Shown in pieces: positions 1 to 5,378 of a stretch of 5,378 nucleotides of DNA. How positions within the stretch are numbered: the first letter of the stretch is position 1; each line of letters opens with the position of its first letter. This stretch comes from an uncultured Clostridium sp. (GTDB lineage: Bacteria > Bacillota > Clostridia > Lachnospirales > Lachnospiraceae). The translations under genes were made by a program, and so were the position numbers. The notes beneath the pieces were generated by a model, which worked only from the letters and a program-made list of their open reading frames with translations, had not been told where the DNA came from and did not search any database. The stretch covers positions 1 to 5,378 of the forward strand of contig CAJJLI010000194.1 in NCBI GenBank assembly GCA_905192625.1, written 5' to 3'.

Positions 1-38
1 GGCTTCATTGCTTCAGGGATTCGAAGAGGTTCAGCTGG

Positions 39-539
39 TCATAAACCAACTTTACCTACTAAATAAGTAACAGTTGCGTCGGTAATTTTTTTCTTATCCT
101 TATTTAGAATTCCCGCAGCAAAAAGTTTAATCTGCGCCTCGTCAAGCCCATTCATTTCACTGATATGACCAATGTCTTTCACCGCCTTATATAATCGGTT
201 TCTTTTGTCTACTTCCTGTTCTACAAAGACAACATGAGTCGTATCTGGCATTTCTTTAATATAATCAGCAAAATCGCTTTGTGATTTAAACCATCCACTG
301 TTTTCAATGAGAATTAGTCTACGATCACTAAAGAATGGCATAGTCTCTGCGATATGAATCACTTCATTGACATCCATGGATTTTCCTTCAAAATAAGAAA
401 AATTCATAGAATCACCATCTCCCATGATTCCTTCCTTTAACTTATCTTTATATAATTTTTTTAAATAATCCTCACTTCCATATAGTAAATAAACCGGTTT
501 GTAAGTATTATTTTTTATATGCTCTTTGATTGCTTTCAT
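39..539 (-). CDS. holA: DNA polymerase III delta subunit (HolA), N-terminal half, interrupted
   Basis: The delta subunit belongs to the clamp loader that opens the beta sliding clamp and places it on primed DNA. The visible 166 residues match the start of the family: a short N-terminal helix, then PVYLLYGSEDYL (residues 15-26, the degenerate AAA+ P-loop region), ETMPFFSDRRLILIEN (65-80) and VDKRNRLYKAVK (110-121). Homologues run to about 330-345 residues, so the rest of domain II and the C-terminal oligomerisation domain are missing. The frame ends at TGA (39-41) just after YLVGKVGL, where the family normally continues. I chose ATG 537-539 because GGAAAGG (549-555) sits 9 bases upstream and homologues begin near MK-I-K. 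The ATG at 561-563 would add MSLERLRF but has no ribosome binding site. The gene follows psd closely. Family assignment is firm; the cause of the early stop is not known and may be an artefact. Confidence 0.82.
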   Translation of the reverse strand: MKAIKEHIKNNTYKPVYLLYGSEDYLKKLYKDKLKEGIMGDGDSMNFSYFEGKSMDVNEVIHIAETMPFFSDRRLILIENSGWFKSQSDFADYIKEMPDTTHVVFVEQEVDKRNRLYKAVKDIGHISEMNGLDEAQIKLFAAGILNKDKKKITDATVTYLVGKVGL

Positions 540-548
540 GAATCTCAG

Positions 549-555
549 CCTTTCC
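549..555 (-). promoter_or_regulatory. Ribosome binding site deciding the holA start
   Basis: The minus strand reads GGAAAGG, 9 bases before ATG 537-539. The in-frame ATG at 561-563, further upstream, is preceded by an A/T-rich stretch with no purine-rich site, so the shorter protein is preferred. Confidence 0.6.
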
Positions 556-565
556 AAACTCATCT

Positions 566-595
566 ATTTTAAAACAATGTATATTCTATTGAAAA
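566..595 (-). promoter_or_regulatory. Possible promoter for holA in the psd-holA gap
   Basis: On the minus strand TTTTCA (590-595) and TAAAAT (566-571) are separated by 18 bases, matching the sigma-A consensus at 4 of 6 and 5 of 6 positions. A transcript would start near 559, just ahead of the holA ribosome binding site and downstream of the rejected ATG at 563. In such A/T-rich DNA chance matches are common, and read-through from psd is equally possible. Confidence 0.3.
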
Positions 596-597
596 AA

Positions 598-1464
598 CTA
601 CTCAATCGCCTTTCCTATACATTCGCCCATTTTAACGATTGTTTCATACCCCTCATTCGTATTCTTTAAAATATCTTCATGAATGGTAACTTCATCCTTC
701 TTTAAAAGTAAGACAATCGTGGACCCACCAAATTCAAATTTACCTTTTTCTTGACCTCTTCGAACGACTGCTTCGCGGTGATAATTATTAATTTTTCCAA
801 CCATCAAAGCCCCAACTTCCATTTGAATCATTTTACCAAAGTTTTTTGTATTTAATACGCAATACGAACGACTATTTTCCTTGTATATATTTACATGATC
901 TAATATTACTGGATTGACGGTATAAAGTTTCCCTTTTATGAAATGGTTTCTTCCCTTTTTTGCATCATCAACATAACAATATCTATGATAATTATCCACC
1001 GTTAATCGGATAATTACAATTGTACCACCAACAAATTCTTTCGCAAGCTTCTTATCCCTTAGGAGGGATTCTACCGTATAGTAAGAGTTTTTAATTTGAA
1101 ATTTGGATTGTGAGTCAATTGAATATGCACTTACTTTACCATCGGATGGAGAAATTAAATTCTTAGCTAAACGGTCAATTGGTCGGTACTCACTTCTAAC
1201 TTTCCTTGTGAAAAATTCATTGTAAGAGCGATATTTACAAGGGATATACTCCTGCATCGTAATATTGTTTTTCTTTATAAATGGGTCAATGAAAAAGGTA
1301 GATGGCCAAGTATTTAGTAGTGCTCCAGCCGCTTTTGAAATGCAAGGAGCGGACAATGCCTTCAATCCAAGCCTACCGATTGGATTAGAATACAAAACAT
1401 GTAACAAATCGTCCTGCTTTGTTGAATTGTTAAATTCATTTCCTTCTCTATCCCTATATTTCAT
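598..1464 (-). CDS. psd: Phosphatidylserine decarboxylase proenzyme
   Basis: Psd converts phosphatidylserine to phosphatidylethanolamine at the membrane using a pyruvoyl group made by self-cleavage. The 288-residue length suits clostridial members. Visible motifs are FFTRK (84-88), SPSDGKV (105-111, with the triad aspartate at D108), DNYHRYC (157-163, with H160), YTVNPV (181-186) and FGGST (245-249). Cleavage is expected between G247 and S248, giving a 247-residue beta chain and a 41-residue alpha chain carrying the pyruvoyl end. GGST replaces the LGST of Escherichia coli, as in other clostridial enzymes. The oddity is C163, three residues after H160, where E. coli has His147. Start ATG 1462-1464 has GAGG 11 bases upstream, a slightly long spacing. 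A terminator and about 210 bases of non-coding DNA separate it from pssA, so it probably has its own promoter; holA follows within 60 bases. Confidence 0.95.
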   Translation of the reverse strand: MKYRDREGNEFNNSTKQDDLLHVLYSNPIGRLGLKALSAPCISKAAGALLNTWPSTFFIDPFIKKNNITMQEYIPCKYRSYNEFFTRKVRSEYRPIDRLAKNLISPSDGKVSAYSIDSQSKFQIKNSYYTVESLLRDKKLAKEFVGGTIVIIRLTVDNYHRYCYVDDAKKGRNHFIKGKLYTVNPVILDHVNIYKENSRSYCVLNTKNFGKMIQMEVGALMVGKINNYHREAVVRRGQEKGKFEFGGSTIVLLLKKDEVTIHEDILKNTNEGYETIVKMGECIGKAIE

Positions 1465-1531
1465 ATCTTCTTATACCTCACATTCTATTTTAATCATCTT
1501 TCTTTTATTCTATTTCATACTTTTTCCCTCT

Positions 1532-1561
1532 ATTATGTATGGTCTTGAACATCTATGTAAC
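1532..1561 (-). promoter_or_regulatory. Candidate psd promoter
   Basis: On the minus strand GTTACA (1556-1561, 4 of 6 to TTGACA) and CATAAT (1532-1537, 5 of 6 to TATAAT) are 18 bases apart. Some psd promoter is expected here, because a terminator lies upstream and psd begins at 1464. The -35 match is weak, so this is only the best candidate I found. One arm of an inverted repeat (1547-1555) lies inside the spacer, directly against the -35 box. Confidence 0.35.
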
Positions 1562-1606
1562 TGCCGATTTTACTTATACATACTAGATTTTGGAATCTAG
1601 ATGTTC
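1547..1606. repeat. Nested inverted repeats upstream of psd
   Basis: GAACATCTA (1547-1555) is exactly inverted as TAGATGTTC (1598-1606), with 42 bases between. Inside lies a second inverted repeat, CTAGATT (1583-1589) and AATCTAG (1594-1600), with a 4-base loop. The two structures share bases 1598-1600, so they could not form fully together in RNA. They could equally be paired protein binding sites on DNA; the outer arm centres are 51 bases apart. Function is not known. Confidence 0.5.
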
Positions 1607-1677
1607 GAATGAATATTTATCAATCATTATTTATCGAATACTTAAAGTGTAGGTTTAATACTCAAATCTTACGACAT

Positions 1678-1733
1678 AAAAAAGGTTGAAAGAATCCATT
1701 TAATCAACAATCTAAACTTTTTCTTTCAACCTT
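1678..1733 (-). terminator. Rho-independent terminator after pssA
   Basis: On the minus strand a 13-base-pair perfect stem is formed by 1721-1733 and 1682-1694, around a 26-base loop. It is followed by a run of six T, 1683 to 1678, of which the first two belong to the stem. It lies about 100 bases after the pssA stop. The stem is poor in G+C and the loop is large, but the T-run is on the correct side for minus-strand transcription and absent on the other, so it should end the flippase-like/pssA transcript before psd. Confidence 0.75.
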
Positions 1734-1835
1734 ATATTAAGCTATTTAATTTTATAATTCAAGTAACAAAACATGTTTCACAAATATTATATTCGTTCTA
1801 TCGTTGACAAAATATCATCAAGTACATAAGCCTGT

Positions 1836-2459
1836 TTACATGGTTACTGATAATAACGCTATGACAACTAAAATTCCAAAGGCTGTCATTAGACAAACCC
1901 CAACGTTTCCAGGTTTTTTTACTTTAAAATCAAGTACAAACAAAAAGGATACTATAATCATTATGATTGAAAATGCAGTTGGAAAATTCGGACGATTTAA
2001 AATACTGCCTACGATATACACCGCTGGTAAAATAATCGCAACCGTTGTTACAGGAAGTCCTTGATAGAATTCACGATGTTCTGTTGTAACCTGTTGACGT
2101 TCCTGCTCCATAACATTAAAATATCCCAAACGAATTACTGCACCAAGAACAAATAAAACAGATGCAACTCCACCTAGTTTTTTATTCTCACTCATTGCAT
2201 ATCCAATCATTGCAGGTAGCATACCAAAACAGATTAAATCGCATAAAGAATCGATTTGAATTCCAAATACTTTTTCTTGGTCTGTACGATTTTTCATTGC
2301 TCTTGCAATCTTACCATCAAACATATCACAAGTTCCCGAAATCATAAGGCAAAAGAATGCCCATGTAAAATTCCCCGCAAATACCTGCGTCATCCCAAAA
2401 ATAGACGCTCCTAAACCAATATACGTTAAAATTACTGAGTAATTATAAAAGCCTATCAT
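1836..2459 (-). CDS. pssA: CDP-diacylglycerol-serine O-phosphatidyltransferase (phosphatidylserine synthase)
   Basis: This integral membrane enzyme joins CDP-diacylglycerol and L-serine to give phosphatidylserine and CMP, the step before Psd. The CDP-alcohol phosphatidyltransferase signature is complete: D45-x2-D48-G49-x2-A52-R53, then G66-x3-D70-x3-D74. FYQGLPVTT (131-139) corresponds to the GLP motif seen in PssA rather than in PgsA. Hydrophobic segments follow to the C-terminus, giving about six membrane spans. At 207 residues it is a little longer than Bacillus subtilis PssA (177). Between R53 and G66 there are 12 residues rather than the usual 8. I chose ATG 2457-2459, four bases after the upstream stop, with AGG 7 bases before it. 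An in-frame GTG at 2472-2474 would add five residues and overlap the upstream gene, but its purine-rich site touches the start. It is probably co-transcribed with the flippase-like gene. Confidence 0.92.
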   Translation of the reverse strand: MIGFYNYSVILTYIGLGASIFGMTQVFAGNFTWAFFCLMISGTCDMFDGKIARAMKNRTDQEKVFGIQIDSLCDLICFGMLPAMIGYAMSENKKLGGVASVLFVLGAVIRLGYFNVMEQERQQVTTEHREFYQGLPVTTVAIILPAVYIVGSILNRPNFPTAFSIIMIIVSFLFVLDFKVKKPGNVGVCLMTAFGILVVIALLSVTM

Positions 2460-2463
2460 AATA

Positions 2464-3507
2464 TTACCTACCACTCCCTATATTTTTCTTTCGACCAATC
2501 ATTATCTGACTCGCTATCATTACTGCAGCACTCATTAAAATCAGTGCATAATATGTAATAGCCCGAGTCAACAACATTCCAGGAAGAACAAACTCTTCCG
2601 TAAATATATCTTGAAACAAGACCAAAAAGCTACTTTCTGTTGCACCAATTCCCCCTGGCAATGGCAGTGAATCTGCCGCTAACGCTATATACGACTGCAA
2701 TGAAACAATTTGAGATAAGCTATGCCCTTGTAAGGAAAAAGACTTATAAATTAAAAACGTTACTGTAAATAGTAAAACTCTTTGTACCAGTGTAATAAAA
2801 AAACAATTTACCAATACACTTTTGTTCTCTTTTATATAGCCCGCACTTAATTCATACCTTTTCAATGCGTGAAAGGCTTTCTTTAATAATTGGGTATGGT
2901 TCTTAATAATTCGTTTTTTTCCAAGCCATAGTATCGTTTTCCCGATTAGTTTTCGTGCAAATGATTGTTTATAGATAGCAACTAACAAAAACCCAACAAA
3001 AACAACATTGGCAACAACTCCAAATAGAATCAAAAACCAAATACTATCAACCCTGCTGCTTACAAAACTCCAATGAGCGATTCCTAAAATAATACACATG
3101 AATATTAGTATTATTTTATACATTGCCGTTACGATCATAAGTACAATGGACGATATCGCAACTTCAATATCATCTTTCGCCATATAGTAGATCTGCATGG
3201 GTTGCCCACCCGATGCAGATGGTGTAATTGCACAAAAAAAGAAGCCAATGAATGAATACTTAACACACCGAATCATTGGTACTTTCTTTTTTACCGCCTT
3301 CATCAAATAGTATATAATATAAGACTCACTACAAACATATCCAACCACAAAAATAATGCCTAAAATCAAATACTTGTTTTTTGCCAGTATTAGTGAATCT
3401 AAAATTTCTGAAAACTCTTGATCACGAAACAATAAATAATACGTTATGCCAATTAATGCGATTAGTACAATAACATTCGCTATGTATTTTCCTTGTTTTT
3501 TTGACAA
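2464..3507 (-). CDS. Flippase-like membrane protein (lysylphosphatidylglycerol synthase TM-region / UPF0104 family)
   Basis: This polytopic membrane protein is related to the membrane half of MprF and to YbhN and AglD, which are associated with moving or handling lipids and lipid-linked molecules; most members have no proven substrate. Family hallmarks are TPSASGGQP (residues 95-103) and PLPGGIGATE (282-291). I count about seven to eight hydrophobic segments, with a basic loop near 184-218. At 347 residues it has no room for the soluble aminoacyl-transferase domain of MprF, so it should not make lysyl-phosphatidylglycerol. I chose TTG 3505-3507 because GGAGG (3516-3520) lies 8 bases ahead. 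The ATG at 3520-3522 would add five residues but has only a poor site and itself overlaps the GGAGG. The stop is four bases before the pssA ATG, so the two genes look translationally linked and a role with phosphatidylserine or PE is a reasonable guess. Confidence 0.85.
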   Translation of the reverse strand: MSKKQGKYIANVIVLIALIGITYYLLFRDQEFSEILDSLILAKNKYLILGIIFVVGYVCSESYIIYYLMKAVKKKVPMIRCVKYSFIGFFFCAITPSASGGQPMQIYYMAKDDIEVAISSIVLMIVTAMYKIILIFMCIILGIAHWSFVSSRVDSIWFLILFGVVANVVFVGFLLVAIYKQSFARKLIGKTILWLGKKRIIKNHTQLLKKAFHALKRYELSAGYIKENKSVLVNCFFITLVQRVLLFTVTFLIYKSFSLQGHSLSQIVSLQSYIALAADSLPLPGGIGATESSFLVLFQDIFTEEFVLPGMLLTRAITYYALILMSAAVMIASQIMIGRKKNIGSGR

Positions 3508-3515
3508 AGTTCCAT

Positions 3516-3520
3516 CCTCC
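3516..3520 (-). promoter_or_regulatory. Strong ribosome binding site selecting a TTG start
   Basis: The minus strand has GGAGG, 8 bases before TTG 3505-3507. The same site overlaps the only nearby ATG (3520-3522), which therefore cannot use it. CATGG (3518-3522) can pair with CCATG (3532-3536) across a 9-base loop, which would partly cover the site; five pairs is a weak structure. Confidence 0.6.
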
Positions 3521-3581
3521 ATGCAACACTTTCATGGCTTTAAATCCATTTACCATTCAAATATATTGCATTTTATCCCTA

Positions 3582-3621
3582 TATACTCTTTTCTCCACAT
3601 ATTAGAAAGTATACTCTTTTC
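3582..3621. repeat. Direct repeat of a 12-mer at the flippase/pssA promoter
   Basis: TATACTCTTTTC occurs at 3582-3593 and again at 3610-3621 on the plus strand, 28 bases apart. Seen on the minus strand it is GAAAAGAGTATA; the upstream copy covers most of the -10 box and part of the spacer of the promoter at 3608-3637. It could be a regulator binding site, or a duplicated promoter element in which the second copy supplies a TATATA -10 box. Confidence 0.5.
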
Positions 3622-3637
3622 ACAATGTCCTTGTCAA
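3608..3637 (-). promoter_or_regulatory. Sigma-A-type promoter for the flippase-like gene and pssA
   Basis: On the minus strand a perfect -35 box TTGACA (3632-3637) and a -10 box TATACT (3608-3613, 5 of 6) are separated by 18 bases. Transcription should begin near 3601, giving a leader of roughly 94 bases before TTG 3507. The DNA upstream is very A/T-rich with three runs of seven T (A on the transcribed strand's partner), which could act as an UP element. This is the best promoter in the window. Confidence 0.75.
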
Positions 3638-3664
3638 TGATTTCGGAATTTTCTAAGCTAATTT

Positions 3665-3746
3665 TAAGAATCTTTTTTTATAATCTTTCAATGATTCTAT
3701 AAGAAAAATTAAGATTTTTTTAAGAAATAACGTTTTTTTATAAGAA
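3665..3746. repeat. Spaced TAAGAA motifs with seven-T tracts
   Basis: TAAGAA starts at 3665, 3700, 3721 and 3741 on the plus strand, the last three spaced 21 and 20 bases, about two helical turns. Runs of seven T lie at 3673-3679, 3715-3721 and 3733-3739. T7 followed by AAGAAAT occurs at 3715-3728 and again, with two extra bases, at 3733-3748. The arrangement could bend DNA or bind a regulator upstream of the promoter, or be chance in an A/T-rich stretch. Confidence 0.4.
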
Positions 3747-3764
3747 ATGAAGTAGTCGAATGAT

Positions 3765-3778
3765 CTATTATATAATAG
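3765..3778. repeat. 14-base perfect palindrome
   Basis: CTATTATATAATAG reads the same on both strands. It contains TATAAT, but on the minus strand no acceptable -35 box stands at the right distance (the nearby TTGACT is only 4 bases away). It may be an operator-like site about 130 bases upstream of the main promoter. Confidence 0.45.
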
Positions 3779-3902
3779 TCAATACGTATGAATCTTTTTA
3801 TTTTGTAGCTTTCTTAATTTACCTCAGTACTTCTACTAGTAATAAATAGGAATGATTTTAAGAGACTCTGATTTACTATGAGTGAATCAATAAAGTATTA
3901 CT

Positions 3903-5378
3903 CTATTGATTGCCTGTGATGAAATGTTTTACTTTCATAGAAATCCCATCAGTAATTATTGTAATTGCCCCTTCGGTGCTTGTTTTATGTATCCTAGTCC
4001 CAACCTTCTCTAAGTTCACTATTGCTTCTTCATGTGGATGCCCATATCGATTGTGTTTTCCGCAGGAAATTATGGAGTGGAGAGGTTTAAGTTCAGTTAA
4101 AAACTCCTGATTTGATGAATATTTTGAACCATGATGGCTTACTTTTAGCACCTCAAATTGTGTATGCTGTTGACTTAATTCTTGTGTTTTCTTTTGGTCC
4201 TGCATTGCTGTTTTCGTTTGGTTAAGCTCTCTTAAAACACGTAGCTCTCCCGCTGCATCAATATCTCCTGTAAATAAAGCATCAAACTCACCATAATTTA
4301 GCCAAAATACGAGGGAATGCGAATTCACATCGCTTAAATCCATCCCTAGTTCTGGCGAAAGGCAATATAACTTAAGTTCACCATCCTGTAAGGATTCTCC
4401 CCTCTTATAATAACGGACCTGCACTCCTTTGTTTCTAGCAAGCTGAATAATTTCTTTATATTTATCGTTATACTCCACAAGTTCAGGTAAACATATCGAC
4501 TCTATAAAAATATCACCTTGATACCTTCTTTTTACTCCTTTCTCGCCATCCTCCATTGATGTTAAAATCTCCATAATCCCACTAATATGATCTGTATCGG
4601 AATGTGTTAAAAATGCACAGGTAATGTTATTTACACCAAGTGACTTTAAGTATGGAATCATTCGTTTACCTCCCACATCTTTTACATCCGTACTTCCCCC
4701 ATCGATCATATAGACGTTACCATTTTCATTTTGAATGACGATACACTCCCCTTGAGAGACATCTAACATTGTAATCTGAAATTCATTTTTTTGAATCAGG
4801 AAAAGCAAGGGACACAATAAGAATAAAATGGCAATCCATTTCAACTTCGTACGATGCGCCAAATATACGATAACTACAACAATGCAATAAAAGCTTAATA
4901 TCTGAAACATACTTGGCTTACCATATAAGTACAACGAATAAGGCAACTTTTGCATCCCATCACACAGTTTCTCATATAAAATTAGGATATAATAGGAAGC
5001 GCCTATGCATATATGCGCACTTGCAGTACTAATAAAAAATAAAATACCGCCAAGCACTGCCATAGGAAATAAAATCGATAATAGTGGAACAACAATTAAA
5101 TTGATGAGAAAAGAATAAGATGAGGTTTCAAAAAAGAAAAACAAGACTATGGGAAACGTAATTATTTGAACACTTAGACTTAAAAAAATTCCTTCGGTGA
5201 TGTTTTTTAAAATCGGTTTGCTACTTATAAACCCACGCTCTTTAAAAATTGGATACAAAATTGAAATTCCAAGAATCGCCCCGTAAGATAATAAAAAACT
5301 AACTTGATAAAGTTGCATCGGTGCTTTGATCAAAGCAATCAATGCACTAAAAGAAAGTGCTGATAAAGCATCGTAGGT
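3903..5378 (-). CDS. comEC: ComEC/Rec2 DNA-uptake channel protein, 3' part (5' end outside window)
   Basis: ComEC forms the membrane channel through which single-stranded DNA enters the cell during transformation. The frame is open to the window edge, with TYDALSALSFSALIALI encoded up to base 5378, so the TTG at 5340-5342 is internal and not a start. Of about 750-800 residues, some 491 are visible. Residues 1 to about 196 hold the end of the Competence domain, with several membrane spans. From about 200 a metallo-beta-lactamase-like domain follows: LDVSQGEC (205-212), YMIDGG (223-228), THSDTDH (258-264, metal-binding), LFTGD (368-372), SHHGS (414-418) and YGHP (445-448, bases 4032-4043). All metal-site motifs are intact, so the domain could be an active nuclease. 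A Q/T/K-rich insert near 386-407 separates TGD from HHGS. SQGEC replaces the usual GQGD(S/A). The stop is TAG at 3903-3905. Confidence 0.93.
   Translation of the reverse strand, partial: TYDALSALSFSALIALIKAPMQLYQVSFLLSYGAILGISILYPIFKERGFISSKPILKNITEGIFLSLSVQIITFPIVLFFFFETSSYSFLINLIVVPLLSILFPMAVLGGILFFISTASAHICIGASYYILILYEKLCDGMQKLPYSLYLYGKPSMFQILSFYCIVVVIVYLAHRTKLKWIAILFLLCPLLFLIQKNEFQITMLDVSQGECIVIQNENGNVYMIDGGSTDVKDVGGKRMIPYLKSLGVNNITCAFLTHSDTDHISGIMEILTSMEDGEKGVKRRYQGDIFIESICLPELVEYNDKYKEIIQLARNKGVQVRYYKRGESLQDGELKLYCLSPELGMDLSDVNSHSLVFWLNYGEFDALFTGDIDAAGELRVLRELNQTKTAMQDQKKTQELSQQHTQFEVLKVSHHGSKYSSNQEFLTELKPLHSIISCGKHNRYGHPHEEAIVNLEKVGTRIHKTSTEGAITIITDGISMKVKHFITGNQ

Larger units (their letters stand above)
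3523..3902. other. Non-coding region between comEC and the lipid genes
   Basis: These 380 bases hold no credible gene on either strand. They contain, from high to low coordinates: an imperfect hairpin (TGATTTACT 3869-3877 with AGTGAATCA 3881-3889) after the comEC stop, with no T-run to make it a terminator; a 14-base palindrome (3765-3778); TAAGAA motifs and T-tracts (3665-3746); the promoter at 3608-3637; and the repeated 12-mer. I found no clear terminator for comEC. Confidence 0.7.

Noticed and set aside
1265..1600. Plus-strand open frame of 111 codons
   Set aside because: It lies mostly antisense to psd, has no family resemblance, and its tail is A/T-rich intergenic sequence.
1804..2064. 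Plus-strand open frame of 86 codons
   Set aside because: It is antisense to the 3' end of pssA and follows the low-complexity pattern of the opposite strand; no ribosome binding site stood out.
2162..2347. Plus-strand open frame of 61 codons
   Set aside because: It is wholly antisense to pssA, including the conserved catalytic segment.
3446..3640. Plus-strand open frame of 64 codons
   Set aside because: It runs antisense across the start of the flippase-like gene and through its promoter; no recognisable protein.
3765..3785. TTGACT and TATAAT as a promoter on the minus strand
   Set aside because: The two boxes are only 4 bases apart, and no good -35 box lies 16-18 bases before TATAAT.
3869..3889. 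Hairpin after comEC as its terminator
   Set aside because: On the minus strand the stem has an internal mismatch and no T-run follows.
3910..4110. Plus-strand open frame of 66 codons
   Set aside because: It is antisense to the conserved GHP end of the ComEC domain.
5340..5342. TTG as the start of the comEC frame
   Set aside because: The frame continues upstream to the window edge with ComEC-like residues (TYDALSALSF), so this codon is internal.

Overview
The window is AT-rich, roughly one-third G+C by eye, and every gene I can support lies on the minus strand. Reading in the direction of transcription, from high to low coordinates, the order is: the 3' part of comEC, a 380-base intergenic region, a flippase-like membrane protein, pssA, a 371-base intergenic region, psd, and a truncated holA-like reading frame. 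The low G+C, the clostridial-style Psd with a GGST processing site, the comEC/holA neighbourhood and the protein style suggest a Gram-positive of the class Clostridia, perhaps Lachnospiraceae. That placement is inference from style, not from a search.

Region by region. 3903-5378 encodes about 491 C-terminal residues of ComEC (membrane segments, then a complete metallo-beta-lactamase-like domain); its 5' end lies beyond the window. 3523-3902 is non-coding. It holds a good sigma-A-type promoter, a repeated 12-mer, a 14-base perfect palindrome and several spaced TAAGAA/T-tract motifs. 2464-3507 and 1836-2459 are two tightly linked genes, the flippase-like protein and the phosphatidylserine synthase PssA, followed by a rho-independent terminator at 1678-1733. 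1465-1677 is the psd upstream region, with inverted repeats beside a weak promoter candidate. 598-1464 is psd. 39-539 is the N-terminal half of DNA polymerase III delta, which ends abruptly at an in-frame stop next to a stretch of different base composition at the window edge.

How the genes fit together. PssA makes phosphatidylserine from CDP-diacylglycerol and serine, and Psd decarboxylates it to phosphatidylethanolamine, so the two steps of PE synthesis are encoded side by side but apparently in separate transcription units. The flippase-like protein, translated just ahead of PssA, may act on the same lipids. ComEC and HolA, often close neighbours in Firmicutes, are here separated by this lipid module.

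I see no mobile element, CRISPR array, tRNA or rRNA, and no convincing new multi-gene system. The points most worth checking are the broken holA end, the Cys in place of a catalytic-region His in Psd, the flippase-like/pssA pairing, and the repeat-rich control regions.
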